Source of the DNA: Bacteroidota bacterium
GTDB taxonomy: Bacteria; Bacteroidota; Bacteroidia; Bacteroidales; Lentimicrobiaceae
Length of the DNA: 64,000 bases
Direction of reading: 5' to 3'
Assembly: GCA_009773515.1 (NCBI GenBank)
Contig: WSXX01000009.1
Coordinates: forward strand, 62,001 to 126,000
The position numbers and the translations under genes were made by a program. How positions within the stretch are numbered: position 1 is the stretch's first letter; each line of letters starts with the position of its first letter. A model generated the notes under the pieces. It was not told where the DNA came from and did not search any database. It saw nothing but the letters and a program-made list of their open reading frames with translations. Below are positions 18,486 to 27,581 of the stretch, piece after piece.

Positions 18486-19391
18486 TCAATCTATCTTGAT
18501 AAGTTTTCCAGCTCCGGTAACATTCATTTTTATATCGTACGGGTTACCGTAATAAAATATGTCGCCAACTGAGGTAATCTCTACCTCAAGGATATGTTTT
18601 GCATAAACATACACCTGATTGGTGCCGCTATTGCGGACATAAGCAATGTTTGAAATCAGTTCGCTGCAATAAAACGGACCATAACTGTTGGCAAAAATGG
18701 TGGTAATCAGCGCCTTGCCTTTTACTGTTAAATCAACAGTACCATAATGCATGGCAAGTTTCAGTTTTGTAACATCCAGATCAAGATCAAATGAACCTGC
18801 CCCTCCCCAAATGTTAACCTGCAAAGAATCCAGCTTTATCTGCCCTTCGGTCCTGACATCTCCCGAGCCTTCATATCTGATATCGCGAAGTGCAGGTGCA
18901 GTGGCGTAAACGGTTATTTCCCGGTCGAAACTGCGTATCCAGTTACACTTTAATGTGTTGCGGATAATCAGGGTGCTATCTTTTATTTCGGTTTTTATGG
19001 CCGGAAGCAGATTTTTGCCTCCTTTGATTTCAAGAAACGGAGTATTGCCTGGCACAAGCACCAGATTTACATTGTTATACAATTCTATATTGTGAAAGTA
19101 TTCAGCTGGTCTTTCTTCGGTAATGTCAGCTCCGGTTTTGGTATAACAATCGTCGAGTTGCTCACGGTTGCATGAAGAAAAGACTAACATTATTGAAAAT
19201 ATCAAGCTAACGCTCAGCACTCTTTGCGAAACCAATGAAAAACAGCAAGCCGCCTGAAGCAAACCGGCAAATCGAAATGCCCGCTTGTTCATTTCTAACA
19301 ACTGTTTTATCAGACCAACTACTTTAGTGTTTTTGATGCGCATTGTTTCTTTTCTTGTTGTTATTCCGGCGTTATTCATCTGAAACTTCAT
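18486..19391 (-). CDS. GIN-domain (DUF2807) lipoprotein
   Basis: The C-terminal 200 residues form the repetitive beta-structure of head-GIN/DUF2807 proteins, with phrases such as FHNIELYNNVNLVLVPG, VTGAGKLIKI and repeated short strands; they resemble a solenoid or adhesin-like fold on the periplasmic or surface side. A lipobox (LVFSSC, Cys74 of the longest frame) precedes it. The first 73 residues are too long for a lipoprotein signal, so translation probably starts further in, for example at the ATG at 19292. It ends 47 bp from the convergent ATP-grasp gene and lies 30 bp downstream of the PagL-like gene. The molecular role is unknown. Confidence 0.75.
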   Translation of the reverse strand: MKFQMNNAGITTRKETMRIKNTKVVGLIKQLLEMNKRAFRFAGLLQAACCFSLVSQRVLSVSLIFSIMLVFSSCNREQLDDCYTKTGADITEERPAEYFHNIELYNNVNLVLVPGNTPFLEIKGGKNLLPAIKTEIKDSTLIIRNTLKCNWIRSFDREITVYATAPALRDIRYEGSGDVRTEGQIKLDSLQVNIWGGAGSFDLDLDVTKLKLAMHYGTVDLTVKGKALITTIFANSYGPFYCSELISNIAYVRNSGTNQVYVYAKHILEVEITSVGDIFYYGNPYDIKMNVTGAGKLIKID

Positions 19392-19421
19392 TATTATCCA
19401 ATCTGGTTTTCAGCAGAAAGT

Positions 19422-20588
19422 TCACTTCAGATAATACCCCCACTTGAATCTGTATCCCAGGCCTATCCCCACATAATCTGCTCTTGCAAAGTGAGTTTTC
19501 AGGGTTAAATTGGCAAACAGGTTTTTATGGATCAGGTAATGCATTCCTATTTTATAATAGGACATTCCCTCACTTTTATCTTTTCCGCCAAGGTAAAAAC
19601 CCAGGTTAAAAGCAAATGAAGTTCGCGCCAGTACCAACTCATAAGCCGCACTGATACCTGGCTTTGTAAGTTCGCGACTATGATAAGGTTCATTGTTTGT
19701 GCGTGCAACCAGCAGAGCATCAGAGCCATCCCATGAAAGGTCAAAACACAGTCCGAGCTTATGTTTGTAGCCTAGAGGTTTCATTGCACTAACAAATCCC
19801 GAGTATATATTAAACTTTTCGCCATCGGTATCACCCGACTCTTTGTAAGCAAAGGTTGTGCCCAGCTTAACCTCAATAAAGTCCTTACCGTCGAACTCAT
19901 ACATGGTAAGGTTTGGTCTGATGCGTCGGCGGATATAGTTGTTTTCGCGGTTTAACCTGAAAGCGGCTCCTGCACTTAAAGCAGGAATATTGAGCCCGAA
20001 ATTCGGGGTTTTGGTTGAACCGTTTGAAAAGTGCATCAACTGAATACCCGCTGATAACTGAAGGTGGTGAATCGGCTTCCAGCGGTATTCAATCATCAGG
20101 TTTACCGCTGCATTCAAATGAGAACCTATGGCGTTGTATTTGTAGTTGTTCAGCCTGTCGAACTTTTTGGTAAGATAGGCCAACCCGGCGCCCATCCTGA
20201 AGTTCAGCTCGTTTTTATCGTCTTTCAGCAATGGAAAGCTAACAAAAGGAAATACTGAGTGCGCCTGCCCAAGATCGCGGGAGTTGCCAAGCCAGGCATT
20301 GTAATAGGTTACACCCATAACCGGGTAATTATAAAGCGATTCCCATTGCCGCTTGCCATAAGATGCCTGAGAAATGGAAAATTCGAAGGATGGAAAATGG
20401 CTGTTATAAATTTCCATTTCCACATGATGGGCGATCAGAAATCCATAATTGACGCGGGGCTCGAACAACAGATTGGCCGCCTGAAACCGATGCTGCGCCA
20501 ACGCCTGATTCATCAGCAAATACATTACTGCAACAGTAAATAATCTGCTGTAAACTGAAAACGGTAGATAAAGTCGGATCTTTCTCAA
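19422..20588 (-). CDS. Acyloxyacyl hydrolase (PagL-like lipid A 3-O-deacylase)
   Basis: The 388-residue protein has an N-terminal signal (ending near LMNQALAQ, residue 32) and an amphipathic-strand barrel. Its key feature is LMHFSNGSTKTPNFGLN at residues 184-200, matching the PagL active-site motif with catalytic His186 and Ser188. PagL enzymes sit in the outer membrane and remove the 3-linked acyl chain of lipid A. At 388 residues it is about twice the length of enterobacterial PagL, as is usual in Bacteroidota, where a C-terminal barrel part of unknown use is added. The protein probably remodels the lipid A made through LpxK; substrate specificity is inferred. Confidence 0.8.
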   Translation of the reverse strand: MRKIRLYLPFSVYSRLFTVAVMYLLMNQALAQHRFQAANLLFEPRVNYGFLIAHHVEMEIYNSHFPSFEFSISQASYGKRQWESLYNYPVMGVTYYNAWLGNSRDLGQAHSVFPFVSFPLLKDDKNELNFRMGAGLAYLTKKFDRLNNYKYNAIGSHLNAAVNLMIEYRWKPIHHLQLSAGIQLMHFSNGSTKTPNFGLNIPALSAGAAFRLNRENNYIRRRIRPNLTMYEFDGKDFIEVKLGTTFAYKESGDTDGEKFNIYSGFVSAMKPLGYKHKLGLCFDLSWDGSDALLVARTNNEPYHSRELTKPGISAAYELVLARTSFAFNLGFYLGGKDKSEGMSYYKIGMHYLIHKNLFANLTLKTHFARADYVGIGLGYRFKWGYYLK

Positions 20589-20859
20589 TATGGAAGATGG
20601 GTAGTTGATAGAGTCGGAAGCAAAAATACAAAATCCCTACCCGCGAAAATGATTACTTTTGCAAAAGTATTTCAGCAAAGGACAAAGGGCACCAGTCAAG
20701 AGCGTCAATAATCATCGAAATCACTTGCCGGTTGACATTTACAGCTCATTTTCCGATACGTCAGAATCAAGCTAAAAACACTTTGCCACGCTGAATGCCG
20801 GCCTAAAGTCTGGCTAATTTCAATCAGGCCTTTAAACCAATTACTTGAACTTAAACTAC

Positions 20860-21639
20860 ATGGACCCCCGACTAACTGCATTTGAGCGATTGCTCACCAT
20901 CATGGACGAACTAAGGGCTGGTTGCCCCTGGGACAAAAAACAGACCCTTGAAAGCCTTCGGTACTTAACCATTGAGGAAACTTACGAACTCAGCGATGCC
21001 ATTCTGGAGAAGGACATGAATGAGATTAAAAAAGAATTGGGCGATCTGATGCTGCATCTGGTTTTCTACTCAAAAATTGCTTCTGAAACCAATGCATTCG
21101 ACATAACCGATGTGCTGAATGGCATCTGCGACAAGCTGGTTCACCGCCATCCGCATATATACAGTGACGTTACAGCCAATGATGCTGAAACTGTAAAAAA
21201 CAACTGGGAAAAAATTAAACTGGGCGAAGGCTCTAAGAAAACTGTACTTGGCGGGGTTCCGGCTTCATTGCCTGCTATGGTAAAAGCTTACCGAATTCAG
21301 GAGAAAGCCCGCGGTGTTGGCTTTGATTGGGATCATGTGGGGCAGGTATGGGATAAAGTTCAGGAAGAATTAGGTGAACTGCAATATGAAAAGCTGAATG
21401 GCTCCCCCGAAAAAATCGAAGATGAATTCGGCGATCTTCTTTTTGCATTGATAAACTATGCCAGGTTTATCGACATAAACCCTGAAGATGCGCTGGAACG
21501 CACCAATAAAAAGTTTATCCGAAGATTTAATTTCATAGAACAAAAAGTAAATGAAACCGGAAAATCAATGCACGACATGACACTGGCGGAACTCGATGTT
21601 TTCTGGAATGAAGCAAAAGCACAAGAACCCGGCAAATGA
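20860..21639 (+). CDS. mazG: Nucleoside triphosphate pyrophosphohydrolase MazG
   Basis: MazG hydrolyses nucleoside triphosphates to monophosphate and pyrophosphate, cleaning the nucleotide pool and modulating ppGpp-related signalling. The product (259 residues from the ATG at 20860) has two MazG halves. The first carries CPWDKKQT and the metal-binding EETYELSDAI followed by KKELGDLMLHLVF (EExxE...ExxxD pattern); the second has QEELGELQYE and DEFGDLLFALINYAR. An in-frame TTG at 20845 would add five residues, but the ATG matches the family start. The stop codon overlaps the start of queA by 4 bp (ATGA), so the two are co-translated. Confidence 0.95.
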   Translation: MDPRLTAFERLLTIMDELRAGCPWDKKQTLESLRYLTIEETYELSDAILEKDMNEIKKELGDLMLHLVFYSKIASETNAFDITDVLNGICDKLVHRHPHIYSDVTANDAETVKNNWEKIKLGEGSKKTVLGGVPASLPAMVKAYRIQEKARGVGFDWDHVGQVWDKVQEELGELQYEKLNGSPEKIEDEFGDLLFALINYARFIDINPEDALERTNKKFIRRFNFIEQKVNETGKSMHDMTLAELDVFWNEAKAQEPGK

Positions 21640-22844
21640 CAGAATACCCTTTAAATATTTCCGATTACGACTATGCTTTACCTGAGAACCGGATTGCGAA
21701 ATATCCGCTTTCAGAACGCGATCAATCAAAATTACTGGTTTATAAAGATGGCATTTTGACTGACGCGGCATTCAAGAACATCAGTGATCACCTGCCAACC
21801 GGCAGTTTATTGATTTTCAACAACACCCGCGTAATCAGAGCCCGGCTGATTTTTCAGAAAGAAAGCGGCACCCGTATCGAAATATTCTGCCTTCAGCCGG
21901 AAGGCAGTTACGGACAAACCGGCGGATCTGCAACATGGAAATGCCTGATTGGAAATGCCAAACGCTGGAAATCAGGCGTTCTGGAATTACTGGCAGGTGA
22001 GGGCGACGAGCAAGTGACGCTGACTGCAACACGTGGCGAACAGTCAGGCGATACTCATCGTATCATGTTTACCTGGAACAAACCCGGAATAGCTTTTGAG
22101 CAGGTGCTCGAGCTTGCCGGAAAAATTCCCCTCCCACCATATCTCAACCGCTCCCCTGAACTGAGCGATACTGAAAGGTACCAGACCATTTATGCACAAT
22201 TCAACGGCTCGGTGGCAGCGCCTACCGCCGGGCTGCATTTCACACCAAAAGTGCTTGAAAGTATTGAAGCAAAAGATTGCCGATTTGAATACCTTACCTT
22301 GCATGTGGGTGCCGGAACCTTTAAGCCGGTTTCTGTTGACGATGCACGGCAGCACACCATGCACGAAGAAGAGCTGATTGTAGAGAAACAATTGATTCTT
22401 AAACTATTACAGAACACATCAGGAAATACAATTCCTGTAGGGACTACTTCCATGCGATCTCTTGAAAGCCTCTACTGGCTGGGTTGCCGCTTACTGAATG
22501 GCTATGAACCGGGAGACTCATTTTTTATTGACCAGTGGGAACCCTATCAGCATGAAGAAAAAACTCCTGCAGCCGAAGCTTTGCAAGCAATTTATGATTA
22601 CCTGAACCGGAATAATTTACAGTCTGTTTCGGGGTTTACTCAGATAATGATTGTTCCAGGCTATCGTTTCAGAATATGCAAAGCATTAATTACCAACTTT
22701 CACCAACCTCAAAGCACTTTGTTGCTTCTGGTGGCAGCATTGATTGGCAAAAACTGGGAAAAGGCATACAAATATGCACTGGAAAACGATTTCAGGTTTC
22801 TGAGCTATGGCGACAGTTGTTTGTTTTTTCCGGCAAACAGTTAA
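21636..22844 (+). CDS. queA: S-adenosylmethionine:tRNA ribosyltransferase-isomerase
   Basis: QueA transfers and isomerises the ribosyl group of SAM onto 7-aminomethyl-7-deazaguanine in tRNA, giving epoxyqueuosine in the queuosine pathway. The 402-residue product has the family signatures YALPENRIAKYPLSERDQSKLL near the N terminus split around residues 13-35, FNNTRVIRARL, GTTSMRSLESL and the C-terminal ALITNFHQPQSTLLLLVAAL. A middle insertion makes it about 50 residues longer than the E. coli enzyme, which is normal in Bacteroidota. It is translationally coupled to mazG. No other queuosine gene is in the window. Confidence 0.95.
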   Translation: MTEYPLNISDYDYALPENRIAKYPLSERDQSKLLVYKDGILTDAAFKNISDHLPTGSLLIFNNTRVIRARLIFQKESGTRIEIFCLQPEGSYGQTGGSATWKCLIGNAKRWKSGVLELLAGEGDEQVTLTATRGEQSGDTHRIMFTWNKPGIAFEQVLELAGKIPLPPYLNRSPELSDTERYQTIYAQFNGSVAAPTAGLHFTPKVLESIEAKDCRFEYLTLHVGAGTFKPVSVDDARQHTMHEEELIVEKQLILKLLQNTSGNTIPVGTTSMRSLESLYWLGCRLLNGYEPGDSFFIDQWEPYQHEEKTPAAEALQAIYDYLNRNNLQSVSGFTQIMIVPGYRFRICKALITNFHQPQSTLLLLVAALIGKNWEKAYKYALENDFRFLSYGDSCLFFPANS

Positions 22845-23008
22845 ATGAGACATCTTTAAATTATCACCGAAGAGCCTAAAAGCGGCAAATCAGAATCTAT
22901 TGAGGCCATTTATATTTGACTGAACTGCAAAGGGATCAGCATATGCATTTTAAGGAGCTAACGAACTTTTAATCAGTCTCAGGAATAAAACAGGCATCCT
23001 CAACCAAA

Positions 23009-23027
23009 ATTTAGAACAATTCTAAAT
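23009..23027. promoter_or_regulatory. Operator-like dyad ATTTAGAA-CAA-TTCTAAAT
   Basis: Perfect 8-bp arms separated by 3 bp form a symmetric site of the kind bound by dimeric regulators. It lies about 225 bp upstream of the molybdopterin oxidoreductase gene. No regulator gene is adjacent, so the binding protein is unknown. Confidence 0.4.
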
Positions 23028-23061
23028 AATTTTTTAATTTATTATTTATCAAATCATTAGC

Positions 23062-23090
23062 TCGCTATTTAGACAGTTCTCAAATAGCGA
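23062..23090. promoter_or_regulatory. Inverted repeat TCGCTATTT/AAATAGCGA
   Basis: Perfect 9-bp arms (23062-23070 and 23082-23090) with an 11-nt spacer. It could be an RNA hairpin or a protein-binding dyad; there is no T tract on either side, so it is not a standard terminator for queA. Confidence 0.4.
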
Positions 23091-23251
23091 TTTATGCATA
23101 TATTTGATTATCTGACACTTAGCTTCCTGCATAAAACCCACTTTCTTCAATACCAAATTACTAAAACTCAGTAATTTTGAGGTAAATTCGCAGCTTACAT
23201 CATTAGTTGTTTGAATTCCATATAATTGACATTGTTTAACTCACAGATCGT

Positions 23252-25501
23252 ATGGCAACATCGCGAAGGCAGTTTATAAAGATTTCAGCACTTGGAGCCG
23301 GCAGTCTGGCACTGGCAGGCACAGCATTTGAGCTTGCGAAAGGATCTTCAATACTTGGCAAAATATCAGGTGAAAAAGAAAACGGACCATTGCGCACCCC
23401 CACCTATTGCGAAATCTGTTTCTGGCAATGTGCAGGCTGGGTATATAAGGATGCAGATGGTAACATTCAGAAGATAATTGGCAACGATGATGACCAGCAT
23501 TGCAACGGCAGATTTTGCCCTCGTGGTACAGGAGGAGTTGGTCAATATCATGATGAGGATAGGTTAAAAACACCGCTGATCCGCACCAGCGAAGGAGGAA
23601 AAGACAGCTTCAGGGAAGCCAGTTGGGATGAAGCGCTCGATTATATTGCAGAAAAACTGAAGAAAATAGCCGCTGAGCATGGGCCTGAATGTGTGGCTTT
23701 GTTTACCCATGGTTCCGGGGGTGCACATTTTGGCCATATGTTGAAGGCATTTGGATCGGAATCTATTGCTGCGCCTTCTTTTGCGCAGTGCCGGGGCCCG
23801 CGTGAAGTTGGATTTCTTACAACATTCGGCGATATAATTTATTCGCCTGAACGCATCGATATCCGGGACACCCGCTGCATGGTACTTATCGGGTCTCATT
23901 TGGGCGAAAACATGCACAACGGACAGGTGCAGGAAATGTCGGATGCAATTGACAAAGGAGCTACCATAATTACTGTTGACCCACGCTTTTCTACAGCAGC
24001 AAGCAAATCGAAATATTGGCTGCCTATAAAACCAGCCACTGATATGGCGCTGTTATTGTCCTGGATTAATGTAATTATTGAGAACGAATGGTATGATAAA
24101 GACTACGTTGAGCGTTATACCTTTGGATTTGCAGAATTAAAGGAGCATGTAAAAACTTTTACCCCTGAGTGGGCATATGGCATTACAACCATTGATCCAA
24201 ATATTATCCGCGAAACAGCCCGGGAAATGCACAACGCCGCACCTTCGGTTATTGTTAACCCTGGCCGGCACGTTACATGGTATGGCGACGACACCCAGCG
24301 TTTGCGGGCTGTTGCAATACTTACAGCATTGCTGGGATCATGGGGCCGAAGGGGTGGATATTATAAACCCGACAAACTAAACTTGCCCAGTTATCCCGTC
24401 CCACCTTTTCCTAAGCCAAAACGTTCACCGATTGAAGCTTATGGCGGTAAATATGTTTTAGCCAATGAGGTGGTTGCAAACGGATTGTGCGATGCAACAA
24501 TTCCAACTGTAACTGATCAATGTAATTTTAAAGCCTGGATTGTTAACGGCACAAATCTTCTGGCTGCATTCCCAAATCAGGCCAACACTATGCAGGCTAT
24601 ACAAGCTCTGCAGTTACTGGTAGTTGTAGATACGATGCCAATAGAATTAACCGGATATGCAGATGTAGTGCTGCCGGAATGTACCTATCTTGAAAGATAT
24701 GACATGATACGCAACTCCGGACACCGTCAGCCCAATGTTGCATTACGCATGCCTGCCGTTGAACCAAAATACAACACAAAACCAGCTTCATGGATGGCAA
24801 AAGAACTGGCCGGAAAATTAGGTTTAAGTGCATGGTTTCCCTGGAAAGACATGGAAGAACTGCTCGACTGGCAATTTAAGCAGGTAGGCACTTCGCTGGA
24901 GGAGATGAAACGGATAGGAGTTAAAAACTACCCCCGCGAATTTGATGATTTGTATTTTTCGCCTGGCGAAGATGTCATATTCAACACCAACACCGGAAAA
25001 ATAGAACTTTATTCAACAGATATGGAAAATGAAGGGTTTGCCCCCTTGCCTGTCTATACTGCTCATGAAGAACCGCCCGAAGGTTTTTACCGGCTTAATT
25101 ATGGCAGAGCTCCTATGCATACTTTCAGCCGGACGGCCAACAATCCAAACCTTACCGATCTGATGGATGAAAACGTGCTCTGGGTAAATCCGAAGGTAGC
25201 CAAACTCTGGGGATTGGAAAATGACCAGATGGTAAAGCTTAAAAATCAGGACGATATACTTTCAACTTTTGCGATCAAGGTAAGAGTTACAGAGCGTATC
25301 CGCTGGGATTCAGTTTATATGGTTCATGGATTTGGCCACAATAACAAAAAACTCTCAAGAGCTCATGGACGGGGAATCAACGACACTGAACTTGTTAGTC
25401 GCGTGCATATAGATCCTGTTATGGGAGGAACAGGAATGAGGGGCAATTTTGTAACCTTTATAACCGATTTTGATATGAGCGGAAAGGAGGCTGAAGCATG
25501 A
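23252..25501 (+). CDS. Molybdopterin oxidoreductase, polysulfide/thiosulfate reductase-like catalytic subunit
   Basis: The 749-residue protein is a DMSO-reductase-superfamily enzyme with a Tat signal (SRRQFIK at residues 4-10), hence folded and cofactor-loaded before export. Cys53, Cys56, Cys60 and Cys89 bind the proximal [4Fe-4S] cluster. Cys180 in SFAQCRGP is the likely molybdenum ligand, as in PsrA/PhsA-type enzymes. The C-terminal domain (from about residue 610) has the usual molydopterin dinucleotide-binding fold. With the downstream ferredoxin and NrfD-type genes it forms a periplasmic PsrABC/PhsABC-type complex linking menaquinol to reduction of polysulfide, thiosulfate or a related sulfur compound. 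The sulfur substrate is inferred mainly from the neighbouring YeeE and rhodanese genes. The stop overlaps the next start by 4 bp. Confidence 0.88.
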   Translation: MATSRRQFIKISALGAGSLALAGTAFELAKGSSILGKISGEKENGPLRTPTYCEICFWQCAGWVYKDADGNIQKIIGNDDDQHCNGRFCPRGTGGVGQYHDEDRLKTPLIRTSEGGKDSFREASWDEALDYIAEKLKKIAAEHGPECVALFTHGSGGAHFGHMLKAFGSESIAAPSFAQCRGPREVGFLTTFGDIIYSPERIDIRDTRCMVLIGSHLGENMHNGQVQEMSDAIDKGATIITVDPRFSTAASKSKYWLPIKPATDMALLLSWINVIIENEWYDKDYVERYTFGFAELKEHVKTFTPEWAYGITTIDPNIIRETAREMHNAAPSVIVNPGRHVTWYGDDTQRLRAVAILTALLGSWGRRGGYYKPDKLNLPSYPVPPFPKPKRSPIEAYGGKYVLANEVVANGLCDATIPTVTDQCNFKAWIVNGTNLLAAFPNQANTMQAIQALQLLVVVDTMPIELTGYADVVLPECTYLERYDMIRNSGHRQPNVALRMPAVEPKYNTKPASWMAKELAGKLGLSAWFPWKDMEELLDWQFKQVGTSLEEMKRIGVKNYPREFDDLYFSPGEDVIFNTNTGKIELYSTDMENEGFAPLPVYTAHEEPPEGFYRLNYGRAPMHTFSRTANNPNLTDLMDENVLWVNPKVAKLWGLENDQMVKLKNQDDILSTFAIKVRVTERIRWDSVYMVHGFGHNNKKLSRAHGRGINDTELVSRVHIDPVMGGTGMRGNFVTFITDFDMSGKEAEA
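25483..25490 (+). promoter_or_regulatory. Strong Shine-Dalgarno for the ferredoxin subunit
   Basis: AAAGGAGG lies inside the end of the catalytic-subunit gene, 7 nt before the ATG at 25498. Strong SDs are uncommon in this window and this one supports translational coupling of the two subunits. Confidence 0.6.
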
Positions 25502-26034
25502 GATATGCCATGGCTGTTGATACTAAAAAATGTGTGGGCTGCAGCGATTGTGTAGTAGCCTGCCAGACTGAAAATAACGTTCCTATCGGATTTTGCCGCG
25601 ATTGGATTGTTGAAGTAACAGATGGAACCTATCCTCAACTCGAGATAGAGATTCGCAGCGAGCGGTGCAATCAATGCGCCAATTCGCCATGCGTCAGATG
25701 TTGTCCAACAGGAGCAAGTCATTATTCCGAAGGCGGTGTGGTACTGGTAACCCCGCACAAATGCATTGGTTGCGGAGCCTGCATAGCTTCATGCCCTTAT
25801 GATGCCCGGTTTCCCCACCCCGATGGGTACGTGGACAAATGTACATTCTGCCTTCACAACAGGGTAAATAAAGGTCTCGACCCTGCTTGTGTTTCGGTTT
25901 GCCCCACCAAATGCATGTATTTCGGCGATCTGGATGATCCAAACAGTCCCGTTTCAAAAGTGCTGAAAAACCGAAAGCATAAAACATTGATTCCTGAAGC
26001 CGGAACCAATCCTCATTTATATTTCCTGATTTAA
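25498..26034 (+). CDS. 4Fe-4S dicluster electron-transfer subunit (PsrB/DmsB type)
   Basis: This 178-residue protein carries the cysteine pattern for four [4Fe-4S] clusters: CVGCSDCVVAC (12-22), CNQCANSPCVRCC (about 57-69), CIGCGACIASC (about 89-99) and CTFCLHN followed by ACVSVCPTKC. It passes electrons from the NrfD-type membrane subunit to the molybdopterin subunit. It lacks its own signal peptide, as expected for a subunit exported by hitch-hiking on the Tat substrate. Its start overlaps the catalytic gene by 4 bp and its stop is 13 bp before the membrane subunit. Confidence 0.93.
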   Translation: MRYAMAVDTKKCVGCSDCVVACQTENNVPIGFCRDWIVEVTDGTYPQLEIEIRSERCNQCANSPCVRCCPTGASHYSEGGVVLVTPHKCIGCGACIASCPYDARFPHPDGYVDKCTFCLHNRVNKGLDPACVSVCPTKCMYFGDLDDPNSPVSKVLKNRKHKTLIPEAGTNPHLYFLI

Positions 26035-26047
26035 TAAACAGATCAAG

Positions 26048-26989
26048 ATGAGAGAAGAAATAATTACCAGCGGAAGGTTGAATCACCTGATAGATCCGCA
26101 ATTAAACATCTGGCACTGGCACATCCCTTTGTACCTTTTTCTTGGTGGGCTGGCTGCCGGAATATTGTTCTTTGCCGCCCTGTTTACCATCCTTGGAAAA
26201 GAAAAAGAATACCCGACAGCAGTAAAAATTGCACCTTTTTTAACCCCCTTTTTACTGATGGTTGGTTTAGTGGCTTTGTTTCTGGACCTTAACCATAAAC
26301 TTTATTTCTGGAGACTATACACCACAATCCGTTTGGAATCACCCATGTCATGGGGCGCCTGGACTTTGATGGTAGTAACTCCGCTATCAATTATATGGTG
26401 TGCATTGAACATAAAATCAATCTTCCCCAACTGGGACTGGAAGTATCAATGGGTTTGGGATATGGAGAAGTTTTTCAGAAAAAATCTGATTACTATTTCC
26501 TGGATAATGCTGCTATTTTCGCTGATTCTTGGTGTTTATACCGGAATTCTGTTCTCGGCATTTAACGCACGTCCTTTATGGAACACTTCTATTTTAGGCC
26601 CTTTGTTTCTTACTTCCGGCCTTTCAACAGGAGCAGCAGCCATTATACTGATGAGCAAAAATTCTCATGAGCGGCATACATTAGCCCGCATCGACCTGAT
26701 GCTTATTGGGATAGAATTATTCCTGATTGTGCATATGTTTATGGGCTTTTTGGCAAGCACCCAGGTTCATATTGAAGCTGCTACTCTTTTTCTGGGAGGA
26801 CCATACACCACTCCATTCTGGCTGTTTGTTGTTACCCTCGGACTGGCAACCCCGGCGTTGTTGGAAGTGCTTGAACTTAAGGGATTTAAAATGCCTGTAT
26901 TTATTGCTCCGGTTCTGGTTATTTTCGGAGGACTTATGTTCAGGTTTATCATAGCTTACGCCGGACAGGCAAGCCGCTGGCTCTACTAA
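26048..26989 (+). CDS. NrfD/PsrC-type membrane quinol-oxidising subunit
   Basis: The 313-residue polytopic protein has about eight hydrophobic helices and the start typical of PsrC/NrfD (IWHWHIPLYLFLGGLAAGILFF). Length matches PsrC of Thermus and Wolinella. NrfD subunits bind menaquinol within the membrane and deliver electrons to the ferredoxin subunit. They do not bind haem, and no haem-binding histidine pairs are apparent. It is the third gene of the reductase operon, 32 bp before the first YeeE-like gene. Confidence 0.9.
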   Translation: MREEIITSGRLNHLIDPQLNIWHWHIPLYLFLGGLAAGILFFAALFTILGKEKEYPTAVKIAPFLTPFLLMVGLVALFLDLNHKLYFWRLYTTIRLESPMSWGAWTLMVVTPLSIIWCALNIKSIFPNWDWKYQWVWDMEKFFRKNLITISWIMLLFSLILGVYTGILFSAFNARPLWNTSILGPLFLTSGLSTGAAAIILMSKNSHERHTLARIDLMLIGIELFLIVHMFMGFLASTQVHIEAATLFLGGPYTTPFWLFVVTLGLATPALLEVLELKGFKMPVFIAPVLVIFGGLMFRFIIAYAGQASRWLY

Positions 26990-27021
26990 CGCAAATTGTC
27001 AACCATAAAAACATCAGCACA

Positions 27022-27546
27022 ATGTCGAAAATAAAGAAATCGAATTACATGAACCCCTACCTGGCAGGAATTCTTCTGGGCCTGGTTGTAATTGCAGCCA
27101 ATTTCATATCCGGTCGCAGTGTTGGAGCAAGCGGAGCAATAAAAAGCGCCATAGTAGCCGGCGTGGAAACTGTTGCACCGGCTCATGCTGAAACCGCTAC
27201 ATTCTATAAAGAATTCAACGAAGGTCACACAGGCAATCCGCTGAATTCATGGTTGGTTTACCAGATGCTTGGCGTTATACTCGGAGGGTTCCTTTCGGGA
27301 GTTTTGTCGCACAGGCTTACCTGGAAGGTTGAGCACAATCCGCGCATTACCTCCCGAACTCGTCTCATATTCGCAATGGCCGGTGGAATTCTGTTCGGCC
27401 TTGGCTCTCAGTTTGGCCGCGGATGTACCAGCGGATCTGCGCTCAGCGGCATGGCAGTTCTTTCACTAGGTGGCTTTATTTCAATGATGGCCATTTTCGG
27501 AACAGCTTTTGCCCTTGCTTATTTCTTCCGCAAACTCTGGATTTAA
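27022..27546 (+). CDS. YeeE/YedE-family sulfur transporter, half-size (first)
   Basis: The 174-residue protein has about four transmembrane segments and the family hallmark FGRGCTSGSALSG (around residues 132-144). YeeE/YedE (DUF395) proteins include the thiosulfate importer TsuA/YeeE of E. coli, which relays thiosulfate through conserved cysteines. Full-length members have two such halves; here they are two separate genes, so a heteromeric channel with the next product is likely. A soluble loop (residues 35-70) lies between helices one and two. Substrate (thiosulfate or another sulfur anion) is inferred from family and neighbourhood. Confidence 0.85.
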   Translation: MSKIKKSNYMNPYLAGILLGLVVIAANFISGRSVGASGAIKSAIVAGVETVAPAHAETATFYKEFNEGHTGNPLNSWLVYQMLGVILGGFLSGVLSHRLTWKVEHNPRITSRTRLIFAMAGGILFGLGSQFGRGCTSGSALSGMAVLSLGGFISMMAIFGTAFALAYFFRKLWI

Positions 27547-27581
27547 GTTTTTACTCACAAACAAATCAAAAATATTTTATC

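Larger units (their letters stand above)
22845..23251. other. 407-bp intergenic region upstream of the sulfur reductase locus
   Basis: AT-rich and without a supported gene. It holds two inverted repeats (23009-23027 and 23062-23090) listed separately and a lone -7-like TAATTTTG at 23172-23179, 73 bp before the reductase gene, without a clear -33 partner. Confidence 0.5.

Noticed and set aside
27423-27581. Upstream extension of the second YeeE-like gene
   Set aside because: It overlaps the first YeeE-like gene in another frame and encodes no family sequence; the ATG at 27582 gives the proper N terminus.
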